From: Salarchaeum sp. JOR-1
GTDB lineage: Archaea; Halobacteriota; Halobacteria; Halobacteriales; Halobacteriaceae
Direction: 5' to 3'
Length of the DNA stretch: 64,000 bases
NCBI RefSeq assembly: GCF_007833275.1
Contig: NZ_CP042241.1
Location: forward strand, 930,001 to 994,000
Under the pieces are notes generated by a model. That model did not search any database, had not been told where the DNA came from, and was given only the letters and a program-made list of their open reading frames with translations. Positions 51,898 through 61,441 of the stretch are shown here, in pieces; the stretch's first letter is position 1; every line of letters begins with the position of its first letter. Made by a program: the position numbers and the translations under genes.

Positions 51898-53174
51898 CAC
51901 TCCACGCGCAGCGACGGCGTCTCCGGGAGTGACTCGTCGCCCCGGAGCAGGCCGCGAGCGGCCTCCTTCCCCCACTCGACAGCCGGCTGTGTGAACGTCT
52001 CGACGCCGTACAGTTCGCCGGCGAGCACGCACGCCGCCTCCATCCCGAACAGCAATCCGCCGACGCTCTCGGGGTCGAGCGCGTCCAGTTCCACGCGGAC
52101 GCTCGGACACCCGGATTCGGCGAGGCTCGCCTCCGTCGCGCGGAACTCCGCGTCGAGAAGGCTGCCGAGGCTCTCGCCGTCGAGGTAGTCGAGTCCGTCG
52201 AGGTCGCTGGACGGAATCGGCACGTCCGGTCGGTCGCGGGCGGTGACGAGGCTCACCATCTTGTCGTGGGGGCCGGCGCGATACAGTTGCAGTTGGCTGT
52301 GCTGGTCGGTCGCGCCGAGCGCCCGCACCGGCGTCTGCCCGAGGCCGTCCTTCCCCAGGCTCTCGGCCCAGAGCTGCGCGAACCACTCCGCGAACGTCTC
52401 CAGGCCCTCGGCGTACGGCATCACGGCGTTCACGCCCGCGCCCCGCACGTCGAGCGCGTAGGCGAGCGCGCCGTACGCGTACGCGGGGCAGTCGAACAGG
52501 CTTCCCGACAGCGTTTCGCGCTCCTCGCGTGCGCCCGCGACGACGCCCTCGATGTCCACGCCGGCGAGCGCCGCGACCGGCAACCCCACCGTCGAGAGCG
52601 CGGAGAACCGCCCCGGGACGCCCGCTGGAACCGAGAGCGCGGGGAGGTCGTGGGCGTCCGCGAGGTCGCGGAGGTTTCCGTCGGGTCCGGTGGTGACGAA
52701 CGTGCGTTCCGTCCAGTCGACGCCCGCGTCCCGCATGGCCTCGCGGACGACGAGGAAGTTCGCGAGCGTCTCCGCCGTCGTTCCCGACCGCGACACCACG
52801 TGCATCACTGCGTCGGAGAGGTCGATGTCGTCGAGGAGGGCGCGGACGCCCGCCGGGTCGACGTTGTCGAGGAACTCGGTGCGGGTGTCGTCGCCGAGCG
52901 CGTCACAGAGCGCGGCCGCGCCGAGCGCGCTCCCGCCGATGCCCACGGTGAGCACGGTCTCCGCGTCCGCGAACGGCTCGACCGCCGCCCGAACCTCGTC
53001 GGTGTCGACGGTCTCGGGGAGGTTCAGCGCGGCGTACCCGAACTCGCCGTCGTCCGTCCCGCTCGCGATTGTGTCGTGCGCGTCCGCCACGCGGTCGTCC
53101 AGTCGGTCGAGCGCGCCCCGCGGGACGCCCGGCGTCGCCACCTCGTCCAGTGCGTTCCCCACGTCGATGTTCAT
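51897..53174 (-). CDS. pgi: Glucose-6-phosphate isomerase
   Basis: A 425-residue enzyme of the PGI superfamily interconverting glucose-6-phosphate and fructose-6-phosphate. VGIGGSALGAAAL near residues 73-85, VSRSGTTAETLANFLVVREA near 125-144 and GATDQHSQLQLYRAGP near 307-322 carry the substrate-binding and catalytic residues. Start ATG 53174 (MNIDVGNALDEVATPGV). It is divergent from the DUF5812 gene and followed by the CPBP protease gene. Confidence 0.94.
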   Translation of the reverse strand: MNIDVGNALDEVATPGVPRGALDRLDDRVADAHDTIASGTDDGEFGYAALNLPETVDTDEVRAAVEPFADAETVLTVGIGGSALGAAALCDALGDDTRTEFLDNVDPAGVRALLDDIDLSDAVMHVVSRSGTTAETLANFLVVREAMRDAGVDWTERTFVTTGPDGNLRDLADAHDLPALSVPAGVPGRFSALSTVGLPVAALAGVDIEGVVAGAREERETLSGSLFDCPAYAYGALAYALDVRGAGVNAVMPYAEGLETFAEWFAQLWAESLGKDGLGQTPVRALGATDQHSQLQLYRAGPHDKMVSLVTARDRPDVPIPSSDLDGLDYLDGESLGSLLDAEFRATEASLAESGCPSVRVELDALDPESVGGLLFGMEAACVLAGELYGVETFTQPAVEWGKEAARGLLRGDESLPETPSLRVE

Positions 53175-53262
53175 ACTCGAAGTCCCGGCGGCCGCCGTCT
53201 TAACGCCCGCGCTCCGCCGCCGCGAGCGAAACCCCGAAAAGCCGGCGTCCCCCAGTACGGGT

Positions 53263-53733
53263 ATGAGCGAGAAGTCCGGCACGTTCCTCGTGACGCACGC
53301 GGACGACGACTCCGCGGTGCTCGCGGACGTCCGCGACACCCACGTCCACACCCTCTCCTCGAACCCCGGCGTCGAGGTCGGCGAGGTTCTGGAGGCGACG
53401 GTGAGCCCCGACCCGCCGATGGAGGTGACGTGGTCGGTGACCGCGGTCGAGGAGCGAACGACGATTCCCGTCGAGCGGAGCGAGGAGCGGCCGACGACGC
53501 AGGCGTACGACCTCCACGACGACCTCGCGGAGGGCGACGTTACGACCACCGAGCGCGCGGGGACTGGCGAGGTGCACGTGCTCGCGGTGCCGCCCGCGCA
53601 GACCGAGGACGCGGTCGCGGACGTGGCGGACGACCAGGCGACGCTCGAACGCGCTGCGCGCCTCGGCGTCGACCGCGTGGAGGTCCGGTTCGACGCCGAG
53701 GCGGGCGTCGTGAGCGTGCGCTACCTCCCCTGA
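53263..53733 (+). CDS. DUF5812 family protein
   Basis: A 156-residue acidic haloarchaeal protein. The start MSEKSGTFLVTHADDDSAVL and LSSNPGVEVGEVLEATVSPD near residues 32-51, with VEERTTIPVE, match the DUF5812 family (from memory). An OB-like beta-rich start is followed by a helical C-terminal half ending VRFDAEAGVVSVRYLP. Function unknown. Its last 13 bases overlap the convergent membrane gene. Confidence 0.82.
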   Translation: MSEKSGTFLVTHADDDSAVLADVRDTHVHTLSSNPGVEVGEVLEATVSPDPPMEVTWSVTAVEERTTIPVERSEERPTTQAYDLHDDLAEGDVTTTERAGTGEVHVLAVPPAQTEDAVADVADDQATLERAARLGVDRVEVRFDAEAGVVSVRYLP

Positions 53734-54326
53734 AGCCGCCCCTCTAGTTCTCGCGAGACGCGGTCGAGTCGCGTCGTGCCGAACCACGCGACGAGCAGGC
53801 CGCCGAGCGCGTTGTACGCGAGGTCGACGACGGCGTCCTCGAGGCTGTACACCACGAGGAGGGGTCGGAATCCGAACGCGATGGCGAGGTCGCGCGCGAC
53901 GAACTCCGCGGTCTCCCAGACGACCCCAAGCCCGAGCGTGACGACGACGAGGAGGGCGCCGACGAACGGCGGCGGGAGGTAGATGTCGTCCGTGTGGAGG
54001 TCGACGGCGTGGACGGCGGCGTACGCGGCGCCGGCGACGACGCTCGCGGAGAGCGTATGCGTGAGGTGGTCCCACCACACGATGGCGTCGTAGAGGCCGA
54101 GCATTCCCACGGAGTGCAGGAGGACGGCGAGCGTCACCCAGAGCGCGGGGAGCGGGCCGAGGACGACGCCGTAGTCGCGCTCCAGGGCGTTCGGGGCGAG
54201 CGTCACGAGCAGGCCGAGGAGGGCGTTCACGGCGACGCTCGGGTTCCGCGTCACGACGCCCCCGACGAGCACGAGCGCGACGAGCGCCTGGAGGGCGTGC
54301 ACGAGCGCGCGGGCGGTTCGGACCAC
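53721..54326 (-). CDS. DUF2238/YjdF-like membrane protein
   Basis: A 201-residue membrane protein with about six hydrophobic segments. YDAIVWWDHLTHTLSASVVA near residues 79-98 and VWETAEFVARDLA near 137-149 resemble the DUF2238/YjdF pattern (WxDxLTHxxSG and WE), where the acidic and histidine residues may bind metal. Start is GTG 54326. It is divergent from the YdjM-like gene and convergent with DUF5812. Function unknown. Confidence 0.8.
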   Translation of the reverse strand: MVRTARALVHALQALVALVLVGGVVTRNPSVAVNALLGLLVTLAPNALERDYGVVLGPLPALWVTLAVLLHSVGMLGLYDAIVWWDHLTHTLSASVVAGAAYAAVHAVDLHTDDIYLPPPFVGALLVVVTLGLGVVWETAEFVARDLAIAFGFRPLLVVYSLEDAVVDLAYNALGGLLVAWFGTTRLDRVSRELEGRLQGR

Positions 54327-54403
54327 TACCGTGGGATTGAACCGACCCTCACTTAAGCGTCCGCGAAAGCGCTAAGTTCTGTCCTCGCGTAAGCGACAGT
54401 ATC

Positions 54404-55003
54404 ATGATGGCGACGACGCACGCGCTCATCGGGTTCGCAATCGCGGTGCTCGTGGCGCCGGACGCCGCGCCCGCCGTCCTCGCCGCCGGGTTCGCCGGCG
54501 GCGCGTTCCCGGATCTCGACCTGTACGCCGGCCACCGGAAGACCCTGCACTTCCCGGTGTACTACGCGGTTCTCGCGCTCCTGCTCGCCGCGGTCGCCGC
54601 GCTCGCGCCCGGCACGTGGACGCTCGCCGCCGCGCTGTTCGCGGTCGCGGCCGCCGTGCACTCCGCGATGGACGCCTTCGGCGGCGGCCTCGAACTCCGG
54701 CCGTGGGAGGGGACGAGCGACCGCGCGGTCTACGACCACTTCAACGACCGGTGGCTCCCGCCGAAGCGCTGGGTGCGCTACGACGGCGCGCCCGAAGACC
54801 TCGGCCTCGCCGCGGTCGCGGCGACCCCCGCGGTGGTCGCGCTCTCCGGCGGCCTCGAACTCCTCGCGGTCGGCGCGCTCGCCGTCTCCGCGGTCTACGT
54901 GCTCGTGCGGAAACCGATGGTCGCCGTCGCGGAGTGGCTTGTCGCGCGCACGCCCCCGACCGTCCTCGAATACGTCCCCGAGCGGTTCGTTCACGACCTG
55001 TAG
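54404..55003 (+). CDS. YdjM-family metal-dependent membrane hydrolase
   Basis: A 199-residue membrane protein of the YdjM/LexA-regulated membrane hydrolase family. THALIGFAIAVLV near the start, FPDLDLYAGHRKTLHFPVYY near residues 35-54, and AVHSAMDAFGGGLELRPWEG near 84-103 contain the HxxxD/H pattern thought to bind zinc. The C-terminal region is hydrophobic. It precedes secF by 51 bases on the same strand, perhaps by chance. Confidence 0.85.
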   Translation: MMATTHALIGFAIAVLVAPDAAPAVLAAGFAGGAFPDLDLYAGHRKTLHFPVYYAVLALLLAAVAALAPGTWTLAAALFAVAAAVHSAMDAFGGGLELRPWEGTSDRAVYDHFNDRWLPPKRWVRYDGAPEDLGLAAVAATPAVVALSGGLELLAVGALAVSAVYVLVRKPMVAVAEWLVARTPPTVLEYVPERFVHDL

Positions 55004-55054
55004 GGCGTCCGGAAAACTCAACCCTTATCCACGGGGCTCGCGCAAACCGAATGT

Positions 55055-55945
55055 ATGCCATCGTTCGAGGTTCCGGAGGTGGACTTCAGCCGGTACTCGA
55101 ACCGCCAACTCCTCGTGCCGCCGCTCGTCTCGCTCTTGGTGGCGTTGGCGGTTCTCGTCGGCGCGTTCGCCCTCACCGGGACGCCGGTTCCCCTCGGCAT
55201 CGAGTTCACGGGCGGGACCGAGCTCACGGTCACCTCTCCCGCATCGCAATCAGCCGTCGTCTCGGCGTTCAGCCAGCACCCGCCGGAGTCCGTTCGCGCC
55301 ATCCCCTCCCGGCCCGACACGTACGTGTTGACGTTCCAGCCGGAGACCGGACAGACGCAGGCCGCGCTCCAGGAGTACATCCGTCAGCGCGTCGACTCGG
55401 CGTCCGTCCAGATGGATCTCGAAGGCCTCCGCACCACGTCCGCGACGTTCGGCGCGAACAACCAGGAGTTCGCGATCATCGGCCTGCTCATCGCGTTCGC
55501 GGGTATGAGCGCCATCGTCTTCATCCTCTTTCGCTCGCTCGTCCCGAGCCTCGCCGTGGTGGCGTCCGCGTTCAGCGACATCGTGATCCCGCTCGCCCTG
55601 ATGAACCTGTTCAGTATCAAGCTCTCGCTGGGAACGGTCGCCGCGCTCCTGATGCTCATCGGGTACAGCGTCGACTCGGACATCCTCCTCACGAACCACG
55701 TGCTCCGCCGCTCGGGGAGCTTCTACGAGAGCGTCGACCGCGCGTTCATGACCGGCGCGACGATGACCACCACGTCGCTGGTCGCGATGGCCGTGATGGC
55801 GATCGTCGCGTACGCGTTCGGCATCGAACTCCTGACCTCGATCGGCCTGATACTCGTCTTCGGCCTCGCGGCCGACCTGATGAACACCTACATGTTGAAC
55901 CTCAGCCTGCTTCGCTGGTACAAGTACGAGGGGGTGGCGCGATGA
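55055..55945 (+). CDS. secF: Protein translocase subunit SecF
   Basis: A 296-residue membrane subunit of SecDF, which uses the proton gradient to help pull proteins through SecYEG. The GIEFTGGTELTVT motif is near residues 48-60, and a six-helix core (GLLIAFAGMSAIVFILFRSL, then IALLMLIGYSVDSDILLTNH) is seen. Haloarchaeal order is secF then secD, as here. The TGA overlaps the secD ATG (ATGA). Confidence 0.95.
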   Translation: MPSFEVPEVDFSRYSNRQLLVPPLVSLLVALAVLVGAFALTGTPVPLGIEFTGGTELTVTSPASQSAVVSAFSQHPPESVRAIPSRPDTYVLTFQPETGQTQAALQEYIRQRVDSASVQMDLEGLRTTSATFGANNQEFAIIGLLIAFAGMSAIVFILFRSLVPSLAVVASAFSDIVIPLALMNLFSIKLSLGTVAALLMLIGYSVDSDILLTNHVLRRSGSFYESVDRAFMTGATMTTTSLVAMAVMAIVAYAFGIELLTSIGLILVFGLAADLMNTYMLNLSLLRWYKYEGVAR

Positions 55946-57471
55946 TTCGCGAGAACTGGCGGGTCATCCTCCTCGTCGTCCTCGTTATCGGGAGCGGTAT
56001 CGCGCTGTTCGCGCCCGGCGTCGCCGGGAACGACGCCGGCACGGCGGCCGCACAGCCGACGAACCTCCAGTACGGCATCCAGCTCGATGGCGGCACCCGC
56101 ATCCGCGCGCCCGTCACCGGGATGACCGCGACCGTCGAGAACGTCACGGCCCAGAACCAGTTCGACGTGCAGAACACGGTCGCGAGCGAACTCGCCCTCG
56201 AACAGAGCCGGGTTCGCGTTCGCCCCTCCCTGGACACGGTGGAGGTGTACGCTCCGGTGAACGAGACGCCGTTCCGGAACGCGCTCGCGGCGACGAACCT
56301 CACCGTCACCGGCGTGCGTGACGGCGTCACCGACCCGACGCGCGCGACCATCGTGGACGTCCTGCAGGACAAGCTCGACCAGACGGGGCTCGGCGGGACG
56401 ACCGTCCAGCAGATCCAGTCCTCGCAGACGGGCGAGCACTACATCCTCGTGGAGGTCCCGGGCCGGAACGTCTCCAGCGTCCGCCAGCTCGTCACCGAGC
56501 GCGGGAGCGTGCGTCAGATCGCGTACTTCCCGCGGAACGGCTCGATGGCGAACGAGACGGTGCTCGCGCCGAGCGACCTCGAATCCGCGAGCATCGGCAC
56601 GCCCTACCGTAGCAGGGTGCTCGGTCCCGTCGTTCCGGTGACGCTCACGGAGCCGGTGGCGCGGGACTTCGCGGCGGCGATGCGTCAGTACGGCTTCACG
56701 TCGAGTCAGGGGATCAGTAACTGTCAGTACCGCACGAACCCGAACGCGACCCAGTACTGCCTGCTCACCGTGAACGACGGCGAGGTCGTCTACTCGTCCT
56801 CGATGGGCGCGGATCTCGCGCAGAGCATGGAGAACGGCGAGTTCGTGAAGAGCCCGCAGTTCGTGATTCAGGCGGACTCGATGGCGGACGCCCGCCAGCT
56901 CCAGATCGACCTCCGCGCCGGCGCGCTCCCCTCGACGCTCAACCTCGATACGGGAACGACGTACTACATCTCGCCGAGCCTCGCGGAGCGGTTCAAGCCG
57001 CTTTCCTTCCTCACCGGACTCATCGCGGCGCTCGCCGTCGGCCTCGTGGTCTACCTCCGGTACGGGGAAGCGCGGGTGGCGGTGCCGATGGTGGCGACCG
57101 CGCTCTGTGAGGTCGTCGTGCTGCTCGGGTTCGCGTCGCTCACACAGCTGGCGCTCGACCTCTCGCACATCGCGGGGTTCATCGCGGTCATCGGAACGGG
57201 CGTGGACGACCTCATCATCATCGCGGACGAGGTGATGACGGAAGAGGTGTCCTCGAGCAGAGTGTTCCAGAGTCGGTTCCGGAAGGCGCTCTGGATCATC
57301 GGCGCCGCGGCCGCGACGACAATCATCGCGATGAGCCCGCTCGCGTTCCTCAGCCTCGGCGACCTCCGCGGGTTCGCCATCGTCACCATCCTCGGCGTCC
57401 TCATCGGCGTGCTGGTGACGCGGCCGGCGTACGGCGACATCCTCCGTCGCCTCCTCACGGACGACCGCTGA
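55942..57471 (+). CDS. secD: Protein translocase subunit SecD
   Basis: A 509-residue partner of SecF. GIQLDGGTRIRAPV near residues 46-59 is the D1 motif, with a large extracellular P1-like domain (about 60-345) and a six-helix core (GTGVDDLIIIADEV near 418-431). Two cysteines in SNCQYRTNPNATQYC could form a disulfide. Start ATG 55942 overlaps the secF stop. Expressed as one operon with secF. Confidence 0.95.
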   Translation: MIRENWRVILLVVLVIGSGIALFAPGVAGNDAGTAAAQPTNLQYGIQLDGGTRIRAPVTGMTATVENVTAQNQFDVQNTVASELALEQSRVRVRPSLDTVEVYAPVNETPFRNALAATNLTVTGVRDGVTDPTRATIVDVLQDKLDQTGLGGTTVQQIQSSQTGEHYILVEVPGRNVSSVRQLVTERGSVRQIAYFPRNGSMANETVLAPSDLESASIGTPYRSRVLGPVVPVTLTEPVARDFAAAMRQYGFTSSQGISNCQYRTNPNATQYCLLTVNDGEVVYSSSMGADLAQSMENGEFVKSPQFVIQADSMADARQLQIDLRAGALPSTLNLDTGTTYYISPSLAERFKPLSFLTGLIAALAVGLVVYLRYGEARVAVPMVATALCEVVVLLGFASLTQLALDLSHIAGFIAVIGTGVDDLIIIADEVMTEEVSSSRVFQSRFRKALWIIGAAAATTIIAMSPLAFLSLGDLRGFAIVTILGVLIGVLVTRPAYGDILRRLLTDDR

Positions 57472-57523
57472 CCGACAGCGGTCTTTCTCGCGGACGTATC
57501 CTGTGTCGCGTCGCCGACTCGGT

Positions 57524-58273
57524 TCAGAAGTCGCTGAGTTTCGCGTCCGTCGTTCCCGTGGCGTCACGGTCGAACTCCGCGAGCTCCACGAACTCCAGGC
57601 CGGAGTCGCGGAGCGCGCGCCGCACGCGCTCGGACGCCGACGGCGCGACCAGCATCCCCCGGACGTCGGCGTTGTCCTCGTAGAGCGAGACGTACCGCTT
57701 CAGCTGGTCGAAGTGGTTGAGCGTCGCCTGGATGCGTTTCACTTCGACGACGACGGGGTTGCCCTCCGAGTCGGTGGCGAAGAAGTCGATGAAGCCGTAC
57801 TTCGTCTCGCGTTCGTGTTCCACGATTCGCAGGCCGTCTTCGAGTTCGCCGGGGTGGGCTTCGATGTAGGCGTGCATCTCGTCCTCGGTGCCGGACTCCT
57901 CGTATTCGGCGGCGTCGTCGGCGTCGTACCGGGTGACGCCGTACGCGTCGATGAGGCGGACTTCGACGCGCTCGCGGGGGTTGACGCGGCGCGCGACCAC
58001 GACGAGGTCGCCGTCCGACTCGCGGGCGGAGACGGTGCCGCCGGCGGGCATCCAGTTCACGGGCTTGTGGCCGTCCGGCTGGTGGACGAGGAGGGTGCCG
58101 TCGGGCTTGCAGACGAGCAGTCGGTCGCCGGGGCCGAGGTAGCCCGACGTGCGGCCGTCGTACTCGACCTCGCACTCGGCCTGCAGGGTCACCATCGCGC
58201 CCTCGTGGAGGCCGGTCTCCACGACGTTCGCGAGCGTCTCCGCGTCCGGGGTCTCGTAGTGGTCGGCCGCCAT
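57524..58273 (-). CDS. nucS: Endonuclease NucS
   Basis: A 249-residue DNA repair nuclease acting on mismatches and branched DNA. The C-terminal half carries the PD-(D/E)XK site: DEMHAYIEAHPGELEDGLRI near residues 131-150, GFIDFFATDSEGNPVVVEVK near 160-179 with catalytic D and E-V-K, and QLKRYVSLYEDN. The N-terminal half binds DNA (GYLGPGDRLLVCKPDGTLLV). In halophiles NucS supplies noncanonical mismatch repair. Start ATG 58273. It lies beside rnhB. Confidence 0.95.
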   Translation of the reverse strand: MAADHYETPDAETLANVVETGLHEGAMVTLQAECEVEYDGRTSGYLGPGDRLLVCKPDGTLLVHQPDGHKPVNWMPAGGTVSARESDGDLVVVARRVNPRERVEVRLIDAYGVTRYDADDAAEYEESGTEDEMHAYIEAHPGELEDGLRIVEHERETKYGFIDFFATDSEGNPVVVEVKRIQATLNHFDQLKRYVSLYEDNADVRGMLVAPSASERVRRALRDSGLEFVELAEFDRDATGTTDAKLSDF

Positions 58274-58381
58274 TCATCGACCGATGACGCGCGGCCCGCT
58301 TAAGCAGTGCGTTCGACGCGACACGGAACGGCGTTCGGGTTTCCCGGACGCCAGGCGCGCGCCTCGGGCGTCGAGGGCGCG

Positions 58382-59020
58382 CTAGAACTCGGAGAGTGCG
58401 GACTGCTCGGCCGCCGCCAGCACGTCGTCGCAGGTGCTCCACGACGCCCGCGCACAGCCCGGTAGCTCGCCGCGCTCTCGCACGTACGCCGCGAGGAATT
58501 CTCTGGTGGTCGGGTCGCTCGGGTAGCCGCTTCCCACGTTCCCGTACTCGTCGGCGAGCGCGTCGACGTGCGCGTCCCGCGCCACCTTCGCGACGACGCT
58601 CGCCGCCGCCACGATACTGTGGGCGTCGTCCGCGCCGTGCTCCGCGGTCACCTCGACGTCGCGGTCGGCCGCCGCTTCTACTCGGCTCGCGAACCGCTCT
58701 TCGGAGGTGTCGCCGGCGTCCACGATACCCCGGCCGTCGGCGTTCGCGGCGTCGATGGCGGCCGCGTGCGCGTCCACGGTGAGCGTGTTCATGTCCGTCC
58801 CGGGGTCGTCGATGCGCCCGACGGGGACTTCCGCCACGCCGAGTCGGACGCCGTCCGTGTCGCGGAGCGCGGCGTCCAGTTCCTCCCGTCGCGCGGGCGT
58901 GAGTTTCTTCGAGTCCCGGAGGCCCGCGGGGAGCGAATCGGGGTCGGCGACGACGCACGCGGCGAACATCGACCCGAGCACGGGCCCCTTCCCGGCCTCG
59001 TCCACGCCGAACCTACGCAT
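58382..59020 (-). CDS. rnhB: Ribonuclease HII
   Basis: A 212-residue RNase HII that removes ribonucleotides from DNA and RNA-DNA hybrids. Active-site signatures are GVDEAGKGPVLGSM at residues 5-18, DSKKLTPARREEL near 36-48, NADGRGIVDAGD near 93-104, and DDAHSIVAAASVVAKVARD near 130-148. Start ATG 59020. It overlaps the end of the Pus10 gene by 8 bases. Neighbours are nucS and pus10, all leftward. Confidence 0.95.
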   Translation of the reverse strand: MRRFGVDEAGKGPVLGSMFAACVVADPDSLPAGLRDSKKLTPARREELDAALRDTDGVRLGVAEVPVGRIDDPGTDMNTLTVDAHAAAIDAANADGRGIVDAGDTSEERFASRVEAAADRDVEVTAEHGADDAHSIVAAASVVAKVARDAHVDALADEYGNVGSGYPSDPTTREFLAAYVRERGELPGCARASWSTCDDVLAAAEQSALSEF

Positions 59021-60293
59021 CGAGGAAGAACTCGCCGCGCTCGAACGGCTCGTCCTCGCCCGCCACCGCCACCACGTCGAGCGCCGTCACGACCGCGTCG
59101 GTGTCGAGCAGTCCGGCGAGGCTCGGGGTCGTGCGGCCCGAATCGCCGCTCACGAGCTCCTTGATGTAGAGGCCGCCCTCGCCCAGCACTTCGACGGTCG
59201 CGTGCGTGTCGTCCTCCAGGTCGCCGGACACGTCGAGCACGCGGCGCTCCCGGACCTTGTCCGCGCGGCGGTGGGAGACGCGCTCGGGCGTGCGCTGTTC
59301 GACGGTCGCGCCCTCCAGGTCGGCGAGCGCGCCCGCGAACGCCTCGGCGTCGACCGGTGACGCGAACTCGATGTCCGCGCGGTAGGTCTTGTCCGCGTCG
59401 TGTTCTTTCACGCGCTCGACCATCTCGTAGGTCGCGAGCCGCAGCCCTTCGACTTCCGCCTTCCCGCCCGCGAACGCGTTGATGTCGTCTTCGAGGTCGT
59501 CGGCGTCGAGCAGGCGCTTCCGGGGGTTCTTCACCTCGACGACGAACGGCCGGCCCGTCCCCAGCATCAGCGCGTCGATGTCTTCTCGCCCCGCGCCGTG
59601 GAATTTCGATTCCGTGCCGTCCATCGCGTCCTCCACGACGGGCGCGGTCAGCTGTTCGACGCTCAGCGGGTACTGGTAGCCCGTGCCCTTGCAGGTCGGA
59701 CACACCTCGTCGCCGCGCAGCCCGCCGCCGCCGCAGTCGCCACACGGCCACTCCGTCTGCGGGATGCCGCGCGCGAGCTTCCGATACCGGCCGTAGACGA
59801 ACGCGGGGTTCACCTGGACGTCCACCTCGTCGTCCGCGAGGTCGACGACCGCGAGCACGTCCGGGCGGTCGAAGTCCACGTCAGCGCCCGTCTTCCGTCC
59901 GAGTCGCTTGCCGACCTCGCGGTTGAACTCGGACTTGAACGCCTCGCCCGCGTCCGAATCGAGGCCCGCTGACTCCCGGAGGAGGCGCTCGTTCTCCTCC
60001 ACGAGCGGCGGCGTCCGCGTCCCGACCTGGTAGGTCGCGAACTCGGTCTCGGCGAGCTCGTCCGCGATGCGGTCCGCCCAGTCGTCGAACTCGCGCGAGA
60101 GGCCCTCGCACACCCAGCAGTCGTCCGCGGGTTCGTGCGGGTCGTCGTCGTCGATGGCGACCGCCGTCCGCAGCGCCCGGCCGCGCTCGCGGTTCGTCAA
60201 CCCGAAACTTCGCTCCGCGAAACACCGCCCGAGACACGGGTCGCAGACCGGGCCTTCGGCCACGACCGCACGCGCGTCCTCGATAACACTCAT
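59013..60293 (-). CDS. pus10: tRNA pseudouridine(54/55) synthase Pus10
   Basis: A 426-residue archaeal Pus10 making pseudouridine at positions 54 and 55 of tRNA. N-terminal zinc cysteines CDPCLGRCF near residues 17-25 and CWVCEGL near 59-65, a THUMP-like region (about 70-190), and CPTCKGTGYQYP near 206-217. The catalytic aspartate lies in REDIDALMLGTGRPFVVEVK near 243-262. Start ATG 60293. It is divergent from trmY, whose product modifies the pseudouridine Pus10 makes at 54. Confidence 0.95.
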   Translation of the reverse strand: MSVIEDARAVVAEGPVCDPCLGRCFAERSFGLTNRERGRALRTAVAIDDDDPHEPADDCWVCEGLSREFDDWADRIADELAETEFATYQVGTRTPPLVEENERLLRESAGLDSDAGEAFKSEFNREVGKRLGRKTGADVDFDRPDVLAVVDLADDEVDVQVNPAFVYGRYRKLARGIPQTEWPCGDCGGGGLRGDEVCPTCKGTGYQYPLSVEQLTAPVVEDAMDGTESKFHGAGREDIDALMLGTGRPFVVEVKNPRKRLLDADDLEDDINAFAGGKAEVEGLRLATYEMVERVKEHDADKTYRADIEFASPVDAEAFAGALADLEGATVEQRTPERVSHRRADKVRERRVLDVSGDLEDDTHATVEVLGEGGLYIKELVSGDSGRTTPSLAGLLDTDAVVTALDVVAVAGEDEPFERGEFFLDA

Positions 60294-60365
60294 ACCTCCG
60301 TTTTCGGCCGGACGCACACGTAGCCCTTTCGACGCACCTTTCCACTCCGGCGCGAACCCACGGGT

Positions 60366-60959
60366 ATGCGCGAGTTCATCGTCCTCGGCCACGACGCCCC
60401 GACGGACGCCGACTTCTCCCTCGATTCGCTCCCGAACGCCGGCCGCCTCGACCTCCTCTGTCGCTGCATCGGCGCGGGCGTCTTCCTCAGTCACGACATC
60501 CGCGAGGCCGTCCAAGTGCACCTCGTCCTCCAGGACGAACTCACCGTGCGATTCGACAGTCGAACCCTCCGGAACGCCCGGCCCGACGAGCGCAACCTCG
60601 CCGGCCTCGTCCGGAACGCCCTCGACCACACGAACGAGGCAATCGGCCACCGCGAAGCCGAACCCAGCCCCGGCGTCCACGTCTCGAAACGCGGCTTCGA
60701 ACCGACGCTCGACCGACTCACAGAGCGCGCCACCGTCGTCCACCTCCACGAGGACGGCCAGCCGCTCGCCGACGCCGAACCCCCCGAACACCCCGCGTTC
60801 GTCCTCTCGGACCACAACGACTTCAGCGAGCGCGAAGCCGACATCCTCGCGGGCGAGGCCGACCAGCGCGTCCGCGTCGGCCCGCACGCCATCCACGCCG
60901 ACCACGCCATCGCCGTCGCGAACAACTACCTCGACACCGACGCCTACACCACCTACTAG
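60366..60959 (+). CDS. trmY: tRNA (pseudouridine54-N1)-methyltransferase TrmY
   Basis: A 197-residue SPOUT-class methyltransferase. It converts pseudouridine 54 to N1-methylpseudouridine in archaeal tRNA, replacing the bacterial ribothymidine. [20 protein letters not shown] at the start, [20 protein letters not shown] near residues 27-46, and [15 protein letters not shown] near 146-160 match. Start ATG 60366. Divergence from pus10 over 72 bases suggests joint control of one modification pathway. Confidence 0.95.
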   Translation: MREFIVLGHDAPTDADFSLDSLPNAGRLDLLCRCIGAGVFLSHDIREAVQVHLVLQDELTVRFDSRTLRNARPDERNLAGLVRNALDHTNEAIGHREAEPSPGVHVSKRGFEPTLDRLTERATVVHLHEDGQPLADAEPPEHPAFVLSDHNDFSEREADILAGEADQRVRVGPHAIHADHAIAVANNYLDTDAYTTY

Positions 60960-61006
60960 ACCGCTTCGGAAGGGTTAAAGGCGAACGAGTCCGTACGAGA
61001 ACATGC

Positions 61007-61079
61007 GGGCCGGTGGGGTAGCTTGGTATCCTTCGGCCTTCGGGTGGCCGTAACCACGATTCAAATTCGTGCCGGCCCA
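61007..61079 (+). tRNA. tRNA-Pro (anticodon CGG)
   Basis: The acceptor GGGCCGG pairs with CCGGCCC. The D-arm is GGGT/ATCC type, the anticodon arm CGGCC-TTCGGGT-GGCCG gives anticodon CGG, and the T-arm CACGA-TTCAAAT-TCGTG is regular. No intron, no CCA. It marks the right edge of the GC-rich region; no duplicated 3' end was seen in the 360 bases after it. Confidence 0.95.
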
Positions 61080-61441
61080 CTAACTATCCCAGCCATTTTG
61101 GAGTCGAGGATAATCGCCATATAGCTTGGGGTTCACCGGGTCTCAGTGCCGCCAGACGAGTTACAGCACACTAACGCTCCCGGCCACACACCGCGCCGTC
61201 ACGCGGTTTTCTAGAGCCGAAATTCGCGCCGCGCGGCCGAACAGCTACCACGCTTCTCGCGCCGCGCGCCGCTGCCCGGATAGGCGTCGACGCGCCTCGG
61301 GGATGACGTAGGAGCGTCTCCTCGCGCGATGAAACACTCACCAGCGCGCGCCGCGCGCTGTGAGATCTTGGAGTCCAGCCAGACCTGGCGAGAACCTATT
61401 AGTTCACGACACCACAGGAATCGATAAGACGGTTACAGACT
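61080..61441. other. Gene-poor gap after tRNA-Pro
   Basis: These 362 bases contain no gene I can support. They hold several GCGCGCC-type clusters (for example near 61344-61362), two copies of TTGGAGTC (61097-61104 and 61367-61374), and AT-richer DNA near the Bat-type start. The base composition shift begins here. Confidence 0.5.
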
